A stretch of DNA of 35,551 nucleotides, from assembly GCF_017115025.1 (NCBI RefSeq), contig NZ_JABXKM010000018.1, positions 1-35,551 of the forward strand, given 5' to 3'. Shown here piece by piece: positions 1 to 7,844 of this stretch. Source of the stretch: Nostoc sp. NOS(2021). Its GTDB lineage: Bacteria > Cyanobacteriota > Cyanobacteriia > Cyanobacteriales > Nostocaceae. Positions within the stretch are counted from its first letter, which is position 1; the number at the start of each line of letters is the position of its first letter. The position numbers were made by a program, and so were the translations under genes. The notes below the pieces were generated by a model, which did not search any database, was not told where the DNA came from, and saw only the letters and a list, made by a program, of their open reading frames with translations.

Positions 1-281
1 AAACCTGAGTCAATACTCTCGCAAATGTTAAGAAAGATCCGGGTAATGGATAGCCCGCAAGCGAGGAGGGGGCTAAGATGTACCTCATATGATTAGGAAA
101 CGCTATAAATACTATTTCCTAACGATCAAGTGATAAACTATAGCGCTACTTTAGCGTTATCACTCAGAAATTAACGCTTACCGAGCGATCGCCAACACTT
201 TGCACAGATGGGGTTTGCTGGTGCGATCGCTAAGTACAGCATTTGATTAATTCGTAGCGAATTCTATTTGGCAATACTCTG

Positions 282-400
282 CAATGCCAATGCGTCGGCT
301 GACAATGCCAATGTATTGGCTGACAATGCCAATGCGTCGGCTGACAATGCCAATGCGTTAGCTGACAATGCCAATGCATTGGCTGACAATGCCAATGCGT
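282..400. repeat. 21-bp tandem repeat, five full copies plus a partial
   Basis: Copies start at 282, 303, 324, 345, 366 and 387, and the last is cut short. The core CAATGCCAATG is constant, followed by a variable CGTCGG / TATTGG / CGTTAG / CATTGG segment and CTGA. The period is three heptamers. One plus-strand frame stays open through the array and would read as repeated Asn-Ala-Asn-Ala-(Leu/Ser)-Ala-Asp. It has only a possible TTG start, no clear ribosome site and about 45 codons, so coding is doubtful. Confidence 0.9.
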
Positions 401-520
401 TCCCCTGCAATTAGAAACGCTACGCTTTTACGCAAAACTGTACTATAGCAGTTGCCAGGTAGCTTAGGACATTAGCTAATCAGAAAACACTGACACCAAG
501 AGACTTTCAAGCCTGTTTTC

Positions 521-550
521 TATTCCCTGTTCCCTATTCCCTGTTCCCTG
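521..550. repeat. Heptameric STRR (ATTCCCT / GTTCCCT)
   Basis: Alternating 7-nt units ATTCCCT and GTTCCCT run for about four copies. Short tandem heptamers of this kind are typical of heterocyst-forming cyanobacteria and are usually intergenic. Confidence 0.8.
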
Positions 551-668
551 CTATAAGTCATTTGACCCAATGACAGTTTGGAGTCAGGTTGCTGAAATTT
601 TAGGCTGTTAGGGCGATCAGGCGGAAGTTTCATTTCCGCCTTCAAAGGTCGCGGCTTTCACTTTTTGG

Positions 669-2177
669 TTAAGTTTTCTGTAAGAATTTGGCTAATGTTT
701 CTTTAGTTCCAAACTCATACAATCTGTGTAAATGGTTCGTAACTGACTCAACAAAAGGCGATGACTGCGATAAATCACCAAAAACCTCAGTTAGGTTGAG
801 CAATGCTTTGGAGTCGGAGCCACTGGAACCAGCTAGTTGAGTCAAAGTACCTGCTATTGGATCGTCAATGGTAATGGGTTTGCCTTGGTCATCGTTTCCG
901 TTGAGGTAACGGAACCAAGCTGCAACCGTTAGGCTCATGTAATCAATCGCTCCTCCTTGGCGCAGCGCGTCACGGACTGAGCCTAAAACAAATTTTGGCA
1001 TTTTGGCGGAGCTATTCAGGCAAAGACGCGGGAGTTGATCGCGAATCTTGGGATTGGCAAAGCGTTCAATTAAGGTTTTTTTGTAATTATCTAAATCAAT
1101 CCCAGGTACAGGTTGGAGTGTCGGCGTAACTTCTACCATCAAACGATCAACGGCTTGCCGAATCAATGGATCTGCCATGACTTCATGAACGTAGGTGTAA
1201 CCTGCTAAAGAGCCGAGATAGCCAATCAACAAGTGACTGGCGTTGAGCAGTCGGATTTTCATCATCTCGTAGGGATGAACATCGCTGGTCATCTGAACGC
1301 CAACGGATTCCCAATCAGGTCTACCTGCGCTGAAATTGTCTTCGACTACCCACTGAAGAAACGGTTCGGCAACAACTGGAAAGGCATCATCGATGTTAAA
1401 CTGTTCCGCCACCATTTTGATATCTGCTGGAGTTGTGGCGGGGGTAATGCGATCGACCATGCAGTTGGGAAAAGCAACCTGTTCGGCAACCCAACGCCCC
1501 AATTCCGGGTTCTGCATTTGGGCAAATGCGGTTAACATTTTGCGGGCAATGTTGCCGTTACCTTGGAGATTGTCGCAGGATAATACGGTAAATGGTGCTA
1601 TTCCTTGTTGACGGCGGCGATTAAGGGCTGCTGTCAAAAAGCCATATACTCCAATTGGCTGATCGGGATGCTGCAAATCGTACTGGATTGTTGGGTGATG
1701 GGCATCGAATTCACCGCTACCTTCAATATAGTAGTAGCCTCCTTCGGTAATGGTGAGGGTAACGATGCGGCATTTGGGATCTGCTAAGGTGTCAATCACT
1801 GCTTGGCGGTTATCTGGGGCAAACAGATATTTTGTAATTGCCCCAATCACACGAGCGCGATCGCCTGATGGTGACTTTTCAACTAAGGTATACAAACAAT
1901 CTTGTGATTTCAGTGCATCACGCATCCGCTTGTCGAATTCTAGTAGCCCAACCCCGCAGATTCCCCATTCACTACCGGGATTTTGATGAAAGTAATTATC
2001 CAGGTATAACGCCTGATGTGCGCGATGGAACCCACCCACACCGATATGGACAATACCGTTTGTGATTTGATGGCGATCGTAATTGGATACGCGAATGTTA
2101 TTTCCTAAACCAGACAGAGATGCTTCATTCAGCTTGATTGCTGAACTTGTGCTGATATTGCTGTTCATGGGATTCAT
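669..2177 (-). CDS. Mannitol dehydrogenase family oxidoreductase
   Basis: This is a long-chain polyol dehydrogenase of the mannitol 2-dehydrogenase / fructuronate reductase family, expected to oxidise a sugar alcohol to a ketose with NAD in the cytoplasm. The 502-aa length is normal for the family. The N-terminal part has the nucleotide-binding stretch GIVHIGVGGFHRAHQA (about residues 42-57). The catalytic pattern Lys-x5-Asn-x2-His is present in MMKIRLLNASHLLIG (about residues 305-319). It is the last gene of the leftward polyol transporter operon, and its start overlaps the ATPase gene by 53 nt. A second ATG three codons in (2168) is an equally good start, as no strong ribosome site separates them. 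The context favours mannitol, sorbitol or arabitol as substrate; the exact polyol cannot be read from sequence. Confidence 0.92.
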   Translation of the reverse strand: MNPMNSNISTSSAIKLNEASLSGLGNNIRVSNYDRHQITNGIVHIGVGGFHRAHQALYLDNYFHQNPGSEWGICGVGLLEFDKRMRDALKSQDCLYTLVEKSPSGDRARVIGAITKYLFAPDNRQAVIDTLADPKCRIVTLTITEGGYYYIEGSGEFDAHHPTIQYDLQHPDQPIGVYGFLTAALNRRRQQGIAPFTVLSCDNLQGNGNIARKMLTAFAQMQNPELGRWVAEQVAFPNCMVDRITPATTPADIKMVAEQFNIDDAFPVVAEPFLQWVVEDNFSAGRPDWESVGVQMTSDVHPYEMMKIRLLNASHLLIGYLGSLAGYTYVHEVMADPLIRQAVDRLMVEVTPTLQPVPGIDLDNYKKTLIERFANPKIRDQLPRLCLNSSAKMPKFVLGSVRDALRQGGAIDYMSLTVAAWFRYLNGNDDQGKPITIDDPIAGTLTQLAGSSGSDSKALLNLTEVFGDLSQSSPFVESVTNHLHRLYEFGTKETLAKFLQKT

Positions 2178-3282
2178 TTTGGGTTAAATGGTGACGATGA
2201 ACTTTGGGAATGGCTTCACCGTTTTGATCGAACAAATGGCAAAGCTCACCGTTAATGTAAATAGGAATGTAATCGTGCATAATGGCTGGATTATCCCCGT
2301 CTGTTTGCACAACTACAGTCTCGCCACCCGCAATCTTGATGTAGAGATAGGTTTCTCCGCCCAATCGTTCTACAACTAATACTTCGCCATTCACGCTTGG
2401 GTTACTGCGATCGAGCAGCAGATGTTCGGGACGAATCCCTAATGTTGCTCTATCCCCAACTGACAGGGTTTTGGGCTGCACCGGAATCATTACGGTTGCG
2501 TCACCAGGGAGTCTGACTGTTGTACCAGAGTCATTGACGGCTGACACTGTTACCGAGATAAAGTTCATTTTCGGTGAACCAATAAATCCGGCGACGAATA
2601 GATTACGGGGATGATGGTACAGTTCCAGGGGAGAACCCATTTGTTCGATGATGCCGCCCTGCAACACCACAATTTTGTCGGCAAGGGTCATTGCCTCAAC
2701 TTGATCGTGGGTAACATAAATCATCGTGGCTTGCAGGCTGTCGTGTAAGCTGGCAAGCTCGATCCGCATCTGCACCCGCAATGAAGCATCCAGGTTAGAT
2801 AGGGGCTCATCAAACAAAAATACTTTGGGATTACGCACCAAAGCACGACCGATCGCCACCCGTTGCCGTTGTCCTCCCGATAATTCTTTGGGCTTGCGGT
2901 TCAAAAGCGGCTCTAGTTGCAGGATACGAGCGACTTCACGCGCCCTTTCATAACGCTGGGCTTTCTGCATACCCGCCAGCCGGAGGCTAAAGGCCATGTT
3001 CTCCGCCACTGTCATGTGAGGATATAAGGCATAGGTTTGGAAGACCATTGCTAAACCGCGTTTATCGGGTGGCACATCATTGACTTTTTGTCCATCAATG
3101 AGCAAATCGCCGGAGGAGATTTCTTCTAGTCCAGCAATCATGCGGAGTAAGGTTGATTTTCCACAACCGGAGGGGCCGACGAAGACAACAAATTCGCGAT
3201 CGCTCACGTCGAGATCAATGCCTTTGATGATCTCTGTGTCGGCGTAGGTTTTATGGATATTTCTTAAAGCAACTGTTGACAT
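2125..3282 (-). CDS. Sugar/polyol ABC transporter ATP-binding protein (MalK/UgpC/SmoK type)
   Basis: This is the cytoplasmic ATPase of the polyol importer. Walker A is GPSGCGKST (residues 36-44). It is followed by the Q-loop around FQTYALYPHMTV, the signature LSGGQRQRVAIGRAL, Walker B VFLFDEPLSNLD and the switch histidine in THDQ. The last 130 or so residues form the regulatory TOBE domain typical of MalK/UgpC, with SVGDRATLGIRPEHL. The total of 385 aa fits the family. It lies downstream of both permease genes after a 228-bp spacer that carries a dispersed repeat. Its 3' end overlaps the dehydrogenase gene in another frame, which suggests translational coupling. The pairing with a mannitol-family dehydrogenase points to SmoK-like polyol transport, but MalK-type ATPases can serve several importers. 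Confidence 0.93.
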   Translation of the reverse strand: MSTVALRNIHKTYADTEIIKGIDLDVSDREFVVFVGPSGCGKSTLLRMIAGLEEISSGDLLIDGQKVNDVPPDKRGLAMVFQTYALYPHMTVAENMAFSLRLAGMQKAQRYERAREVARILQLEPLLNRKPKELSGGQRQRVAIGRALVRNPKVFLFDEPLSNLDASLRVQMRIELASLHDSLQATMIYVTHDQVEAMTLADKIVVLQGGIIEQMGSPLELYHHPRNLFVAGFIGSPKMNFISVTVSAVNDSGTTVRLPGDATVMIPVQPKTLSVGDRATLGIRPEHLLLDRSNPSVNGEVLVVERLGGETYLYIKIAGGETVVVQTDGDNPAIMHDYIPIYINGELCHLFDQNGEAIPKVHRHHLTQNESHEQQYQHKFSNQAE

Positions 3283-3377
3283 AAATTGTTTCCATTAATG
3301 GGTTTCAGTTTTTTTCTCGCGTAGAGAGAAATCGAGCAGCGGCTTTCGCGGTTGGCGCAAAGATTCGGAATAAGAGA

Positions 3378-3412
3378 ACGAACCGCAAAGTACGCAAAGA
3401 GCGCAAAGGTAA
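3378..3412. repeat. Dispersed repeat AACCGCAAAG...GCGCAAAGG
   Basis: A short A/G-rich element with repeated CGCAAAG units lies in the 228-bp spacer between the permease and ATPase genes. Similar segments recur in the window (near 12,730, 13,890 and 14,575). Small open frames over it are artefacts of the repeat. Confidence 0.6.
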
Positions 3413-3510
3413 GAGAGTTATAAAGGGTTTTTGCGTCAATACAGTACAGTGAATTTTTGAAAAATTGTGATGTTCTTGAGAAGAACACAAGATTATCTGC
3501 CTTCTGCCTT

Positions 3511-4332
3511 CTACTTCACAGCACCGAAGGTCAGTCCTCGGACTAATTGCCGTTGACTTAGCCAACCGAAGATGAGGATGGGTGCGATCGCTAGTGTTGA
3601 TGCTGCTGAAAGTTTTGCCCAGAATAATCCTTGAGGGCTGGAAAATGAAGCGATGAAGGCTGTGAGTGGGGCGGCATCTGCTGTTGTCAAGTTCAAGCTC
3701 CAAAATGCTTCGTTCCATGACAAAATAATTGAAAGCAAGGCGGTGGATGCAATTCCGGGTACTGCTAATGGCAACAACACATGCACAAGTTCTTGCTGAG
3801 TGGTTGCTCCATCCATGCGATCGGCTTCGAGAATTTCTTTAGGAACTTCCTTGAAGAAGCTGTAAATCATCCAGACGACGATTGGCAAATTAATCAGGGT
3901 ATAAATGATAATCAAACCGATGTGAGTATCCAATAACCCGGCGTTGCGACACAAAATGTAGATCGGTACCAGCACACCAACAGGTGGCAGCATTTTGGTG
4001 GACAGCATCCAGAGTAAAGTGCCCTTAGTGCGTTTGGTTGGGAAGAATGCCATTGCGTAGGCGGCAGGTACGGCAAGCAGCAACGCCAGTATAGTCGCTC
4101 CGAGGGAAATCGCTACGCTGTTAAACGCATAATTGAAATAATTTGCCCGGTCTTGGATGGCAATATAGTTCTCGAATGTTGGGCGGAAAAACAACTGAGG
4201 GGGAGTTGAAACTGCCGCGACTTCTGTTTTGAAACTGGTAAGAAACATCCAGAAAATTGGGAAAAACAAAATGCAAGCCACAAGCCAGCCAAGCAATGTC
4301 CATAGCCAAAGCTTTGAGGTTTTACTTACCAT
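3511..4332 (-). CDS. Polyol ABC transporter permease (SmoG/MalG type)
   Basis: This is one of two inner-membrane permeases of the importer. The protein (273 aa from the chosen start) has about six hydrophobic segments. The cytoplasmic EAA loop reads EADRMDGATTQQ followed by LLPLAVPGI, the signature that docks with the ATPase. The ATG at 4332 begins one base after the TAA of the upstream permease gene, so it is preferred over a GTG at 4359 that would lie inside that gene. MalG-type permeases are the second of the pair in such operons, which fits this order. The substrate is inferred from the neighbouring dehydrogenases. Confidence 0.92.
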   Translation of the reverse strand: MVSKTSKLWLWTLLGWLVACILFFPIFWMFLTSFKTEVAAVSTPPQLFFRPTFENYIAIQDRANYFNYAFNSVAISLGATILALLLAVPAAYAMAFFPTKRTKGTLLWMLSTKMLPPVGVLVPIYILCRNAGLLDTHIGLIIIYTLINLPIVVWMIYSFFKEVPKEILEADRMDGATTQQELVHVLLPLAVPGIASTALLSIILSWNEAFWSLNLTTADAAPLTAFIASFSSPQGLFWAKLSAASTLAIAPILIFGWLSQRQLVRGLTFGAVK

Positions 4333-4333
4333 G

Positions 4334-5257
4334 TTAGGTATCCAAATTACGAGCAACACTACGCATCAAAAAGATTGCCACGACGTTGGCAAGGATTACG
4401 GCAATTAATCCGCCGGCTGAGGCACCGCCGACATCGAATTCTAGCAAAGCTTTTAAGAAGATGTAATAGGCCAGGTTAGTGGTTGCAAGTCCCGGCCCGC
4501 CCCCTGTGGTAACAAAGATTTCCGCAAAGATGGTCAGAAAGAAAATCGTCTCGATCATGGCAACCACAGAAATGGCGCGGCTCAAATGGGGCAGCATGAC
4601 GAAACGAAATAGAGCGATCGCATTTGCGCCATCCATGCGGGCTGCTTCTAACTGATCGCGATCGAGTGACTGAATTGCAGTTAATAAAATCAGCAGGGCA
4701 AAGGGCAGCCATTCCCAGGAAACAATAATAATGATCGCAAGCAAGGGAACGCTGGCAAACCAATCGATCGCCCCCAAACCCAAACCTCTGGTGATTTGAG
4801 CAAACAGCCCATTCACCGGATGCATCAGCATATTTTTCCAGATTAGGGCGCTAACCGTGGGCATAACGAAAAATGGGGAGATTGCCAGCACCCGCGCCAC
4901 TCCACGACCATAAAAGTCTTGGTCAAAGAGAATTGCTAGTAATGTGCCCAGACTAATTGTGATTGCTAAAACAGAAACAACCAAAATTATTGTGATGGCG
5001 ATCGATGTCCATAAAGCTGAGTCACTGAGGATGAACGTAAAATTTTCAATCCCAATGAATTTACGTGCATCTGGATTCAGCAAGTTATACCGCTGAAAGG
5101 AAAACCATACGGTCATCACCAGAGGCACAATCATCCACAGCAGTAGGACAACGACCGAAGGCGCAACCAAAGGTAAGGTTGACACTTGCCGCGTAGTCCG
5201 TTGCTTGGCGGGTGGTGGCGTTTCGTATTGAGGTTTTACCGCTAATGAAGAAGACAT
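4334..5257 (-). CDS. Polyol ABC transporter permease (SmoF/MalF type)
   Basis: This is the first inner-membrane permease of the importer, 307 aa from the ATG at 5257; a TTG two codons upstream is less likely. A charged, polar N-terminus of about 25 residues precedes six or so membrane spans. The EAA loop is EAARMDGANAIALFRFVMLPHL in spread-out form (key residues EAA, DGA and P). It sits 95 bp after the binding-protein gene, across a heptameric repeat, and abuts the next permease gene. The order binding protein, MalF-type, MalG-type, ATPase, dehydrogenase matches known sorbitol/mannitol transport operons of the smo type. Confidence 0.92.
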   Translation of the reverse strand: MSSSLAVKPQYETPPPAKQRTTRQVSTLPLVAPSVVVLLLWMIVPLVMTVWFSFQRYNLLNPDARKFIGIENFTFILSDSALWTSIAITIILVVSVLAITISLGTLLAILFDQDFYGRGVARVLAISPFFVMPTVSALIWKNMLMHPVNGLFAQITRGLGLGAIDWFASVPLLAIIIIVSWEWLPFALLILLTAIQSLDRDQLEAARMDGANAIALFRFVMLPHLSRAISVVAMIETIFFLTIFAEIFVTTGGGPGLATTNLAYYIFLKALLEFDVGGASAGGLIAVILANVVAIFLMRSVARNLDT

Positions 5258-5263
5258 AAGCAA

Positions 5264-5293
5264 TTCAAAATTTAAAATTCAAAATTCAAAATG
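5264..5293. repeat. Heptameric STRR (AAAATTC) inside the operon
   Basis: About four copies of AAAATTC/AAAATTT lie directly upstream of the first permease gene, in the 95-bp gap after the binding-protein gene. A similar unit is seen at the right end of the window (about 35,518-35,533). Confidence 0.75.
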
Positions 5294-5358
5294 AAAAACC
5301 TAGAATTAATAGGTATCCTGGCTGCTGAATGTATGCTTAGATGTGGAACAGCTTGGAA

Positions 5359-6708
5359 TTACTCGATATAACCTGTGTGTTTCATGAAGCGTTCAGTTGA
5401 TTTCTGCGATTGCTGCAACGCTTGATCTACCGAAGTCCGATTGGTCAATGCCGCCGCCAAGGTTTGCCCGACGGCAGAACCGATCGCCTGAAATTCTGGA
5501 ATATCAACGTATTGAACTCCCTTATAAGGAGTTGGTTCTGCGGATGGATGGGTAATATCAGCAGATTCGATCGCTCCCAGCACGATTTCAGCAAAGGGTG
5601 CAGCTTTTCGATAGTTGGGATTCTGATATGTGGAAGTCCGAGTCCCTGGTGGTACAGCAACCCAGCCATTTTCCTTCGCAACCAGTTGGATGTATTCCTT
5701 TGATGTTGCCCAAGCAACGAACTTTTGCGCGGCTTCTGGTGATTTTGAGGTTTTAGGAACCGCTAACGCCCAAGCCCAAAGCCAATTTGAACCGTTGGGA
5801 TATTTTTCAATTGGCGCACGGGCGAAGCCAACTTTATCATAAACTTGGGATTCTTTCGGATTAGATAACAAGCCTGCGGCAACGGTTGCATCTACCCACA
5901 TCCCACATTTGCCTGTGGAGAATAAAGCCAGATTCTCGTTAAATCCATTGGAACTGGCTCCTGGCGGCCCATATTTGTTGAGCAGATCAACATAAAAGGC
6001 GATCGCTTCTTTCCAAGCTGGAGTATTGATCGTTGGTTGCCACTTCATATCAAACCACCGTCCACCATAGGTATTGACCAATGTGGAAACAAATGCTATG
6101 TTTTCACCCCAACCAGGTTTTCCGCGCAGGCAAACCCCATAAACCCCATGTGCTGGATCGTGGATCTTGCTTGCCCATTCTCTCATTTGGGGATAGGTTG
6201 GCTGTTGGGGAACCGCAATCCCGGCTTTCTCAAACAAGTCTTTTCGGTAGTACAGCATGGAACTTTCCCCATAGAATGGCACGGCATAGAGTTTGCCATT
6301 GTTGGAAAGCCCTTCTCGTATAGGTTTAAGTAGGTCATTTACGTCGTACTTTTCGCCTAGTTGATCCAAAGGCTTCAACCAATTCCGCCTAGCCCAGATT
6401 GGTGTTTCATAGGAACCGATCGTCATGACATCAAACTGCCCACCTTGGCTTGCAACATCTGTAGTTGTGCGTTGGCGCAACACATTTTCTTCCAGCACAA
6501 CCCACCGGAGTTGAATATCAGGATTAGCTGACTCAAATTTGCGAGAAAGCCCTTGCATCACTACCATGTCGCCATTATTAACAGTGGCGATCGTTAGTCT
6601 AGTTTTCTCTGCGGCTTGCGAACGTGGTGAACAAGCATATAGAAGTTGCACCAGCATCACTCCAGTGAGAAATACAACCAGCACTTTAGCGAAGCGGGGG
6701 ATACGCAT
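5359..6708 (-). CDS. Polyol ABC transporter substrate-binding lipoprotein (SmoE type)
   Basis: This is the extracytoplasmic solute-binding protein of family 1 that delivers substrate to the permeases. It is 449 aa, as expected. The N-terminus has a hydrophobic signal and a lipobox ending at Cys26 (LLYAC), so it is probably anchored to the membrane as a lipoprotein. The mature part shows features of the sugar-binding class: an FDVMTIGSYETPIWA stretch, YAVPFYGESSMLYYRKDLF, and a C-terminal helix-rich lobe. It is the first gene of the leftward operon. Its ATG faces the SDR gene across about 150 bp containing the candidate operator. The polyol is inferred from context; a sugar is also possible. 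Confidence 0.93.
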   Translation of the reverse strand: MRIPRFAKVLVVFLTGVMLVQLLYACSPRSQAAEKTRLTIATVNNGDMVVMQGLSRKFESANPDIQLRWVVLEENVLRQRTTTDVASQGGQFDVMTIGSYETPIWARRNWLKPLDQLGEKYDVNDLLKPIREGLSNNGKLYAVPFYGESSMLYYRKDLFEKAGIAVPQQPTYPQMREWASKIHDPAHGVYGVCLRGKPGWGENIAFVSTLVNTYGGRWFDMKWQPTINTPAWKEAIAFYVDLLNKYGPPGASSNGFNENLALFSTGKCGMWVDATVAAGLLSNPKESQVYDKVGFARAPIEKYPNGSNWLWAWALAVPKTSKSPEAAQKFVAWATSKEYIQLVAKENGWVAVPPGTRTSTYQNPNYRKAAPFAEIVLGAIESADITHPSAEPTPYKGVQYVDIPEFQAIGSAVGQTLAAALTNRTSVDQALQQSQKSTERFMKHTGYIE

Positions 6709-6772
6709 CGCATGACTCCTTTAAAGTAAAAAAACCGAACGAAATAAATTTTTGATTTTATGCTCTATTTTT

Positions 6773-6799
6773 GGGCAAAAGCTCAATAATAGAAATCAT
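6773..6799. promoter_or_regulatory. Candidate SorC-type operator, copy 1
   Basis: A 27-nt sequence beginning GGGCAAAAGCTCAATAAT lies between the divergent binding-protein and SDR genes. It matches 24 of 27 positions in a copy at 7783-7809, directly upstream of the regulator gene. The conserved core is GGGCA(A/T)AAGCTCAA, then AAT, then AAATCAT. The placement at exactly the two promoter regions of the island suggests a binding site for the island's regulator. Binding itself is inferred. Confidence 0.6.
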
Positions 6800-6858
6800 A
6801 CCAATCTCATTTCCATCACGGGCATTTGCAACAATTCTTCAATAACAGGTTGAAAACT

Positions 6859-7662
6859 ATGACGGCAAAAGCAACCTATCAGTTTGCAGGTAAGACTATC
6901 CTAATTACTGGCGGTGCGGGAGATATTGGCAAGGCAACTGCACACCGTTTTGCTGCTAATGGGGCAGGAATAGCCCTGCTAGATTTGAATGAACCGAAGA
7001 TGGCAGATGTGGCTCAGGAACTAAAAGATTACAACGTTCCAGTCGGCACGTTTTGCTGTGATGTTACAGCTAGTGATGATGTTGCCAAAGCTTTTACTAG
7101 CGCTGTAAAGCAGCTTGGGCGGATCGACTATGTATTTAATAATGCGGGCTATCAAGGAGTGTTTGCCAAGACCGACGAATATCCTGAAGACGACTTTCAA
7201 AAGGTGATCAACATCAACGTTATCGGCGTTTTCCAGGTTCTCAAGGCGGCTGCACAGCAACTACGCGATGCCGGTGGAGGCGCGATCGTCAACATGGCAA
7301 GTTATGCAGGGGTGGTTGGGCCACCAAATATGTTGGCTTATGCCGCTTCCAAGTTTGCTGTCATTGGAATTACTCAGACGGCAGCGAAAGATTTGGCTCC
7401 TTACGGCATTCGAGTAAATGCACTCTCCCCGGCGTTAATCGGCCCTGGTTTTATGTGGACGCGGCAAACAGAATTGCAAGCAGCAGTAGGGTCGCAGTAC
7501 TTTGATGCCGATCCGAAGGTGGTTGAGCAACAGATGATCAATTCAGTACCAATGCGGCGTTTGGGAAGTTTGGAGGAGGTGGCGAATGGGGTAGCGTTTC
7601 TGATGAGCGAAGAGGCAAGCTACATTACTGGATTTAACTTGGAGGTGACTGGGGGAGAATAG
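6859..7662 (+). CDS. SDR-family polyol/sugar dehydrogenase
   Basis: This is a classical short-chain dehydrogenase/reductase, 267 aa from the ATG at 6859; a TTG at 6826 would add eleven unlikely residues. The cofactor motif is TGGAGDIG near residue 20, with an acidic residue at the end of the second strand (LLDLNE) that favours NAD. NNAG follows, then a catalytic serine in VNMASYAG and the YAASK catalytic pair. The C-terminal TGFNLEVTGG is typical of the family. It is divergent from the transporter operon and followed by the regulator gene, so it probably oxidises the imported polyol, for example a sorbitol-, xylitol- or galactitol-type substrate. The substrate cannot be decided from sequence. 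Confidence 0.9.
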   Translation: MTAKATYQFAGKTILITGGAGDIGKATAHRFAANGAGIALLDLNEPKMADVAQELKDYNVPVGTFCCDVTASDDVAKAFTSAVKQLGRIDYVFNNAGYQGVFAKTDEYPEDDFQKVININVIGVFQVLKAAAQQLRDAGGGAIVNMASYAGVVGPPNMLAYAASKFAVIGITQTAAKDLAPYGIRVNALSPALIGPGFMWTRQTELQAAVGSQYFDADPKVVEQQMINSVPMRRLGSLEEVANGVAFLMSEEASYITGFNLEVTGGE

Positions 7663-7714
7663 AAATTTACAGCTATTTTCAGGTAAACTCAGCGATCGCG
7701 TCATCGAGAATGAA

Positions 7715-7767
7715 TTTGATCAAATAGGGGATATATGAAGAAGCACGCGATCCCAAAAATTTGATCA
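7715..7767. promoter_or_regulatory. Two TTTGATCA sites upstream of the regulator gene
   Basis: TTTGATCAAA, a perfect palindrome, is at 7715-7724, and a second TTTGATCA is at 7760-7767, 45 bp away. Both lie between the SDR gene and the regulator gene. They could be additional regulator sites; there is no direct support. Confidence 0.3.
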
Positions 7768-7782
7768 TCAATTATCTACATA

Positions 7783-7809
7783 GGGCATAAGCTCAAAAAT
7801 ATAAATCAT
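7783..7809. promoter_or_regulatory. Candidate SorC-type operator, copy 2
   Basis: This 27-nt sequence, beginning GGGCATAAGCTCAAAAAT, differs from the copy at 6773-6799 at only three positions. It ends 35 nt before the regulator start codon, a position suited to autoregulation. Confidence 0.6.
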
Positions 7810-7844
7810 TCTTTTGATAGGTACATAGTTTTTGAAAGTGGTAT

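Larger units (their letters stand above)
1..668. other. Non-coding region with hairpins and repeats
   Basis: No convincing gene is seen in this stretch. It holds two possible hairpins. One pairs TTAGGAAA at 93-100 with TTTCCTAA at 115-122. The other pairs TGATAA with TTATCA at about 130-162. A 21-bp tandem repeat (282-400) and a heptameric repeat (about 521-550) are listed separately. HIP1-type GCGATCGC sites occur around 185 and 222. Any promoter here would serve a gene outside the window, because the neighbouring gene reads towards this region. Confidence 0.6.

Noticed and set aside
282-400. CRISPR-like array
   Set aside because: The 21-bp units are directly adjacent with no unique spacers, so it is a plain tandem repeat.
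3264-3718. Open frames between the permease and ATPase genes
   Set aside because: They run over a dispersed CGCAAAG repeat or antisense-shifted parts of the permease gene and have no family resemblance.
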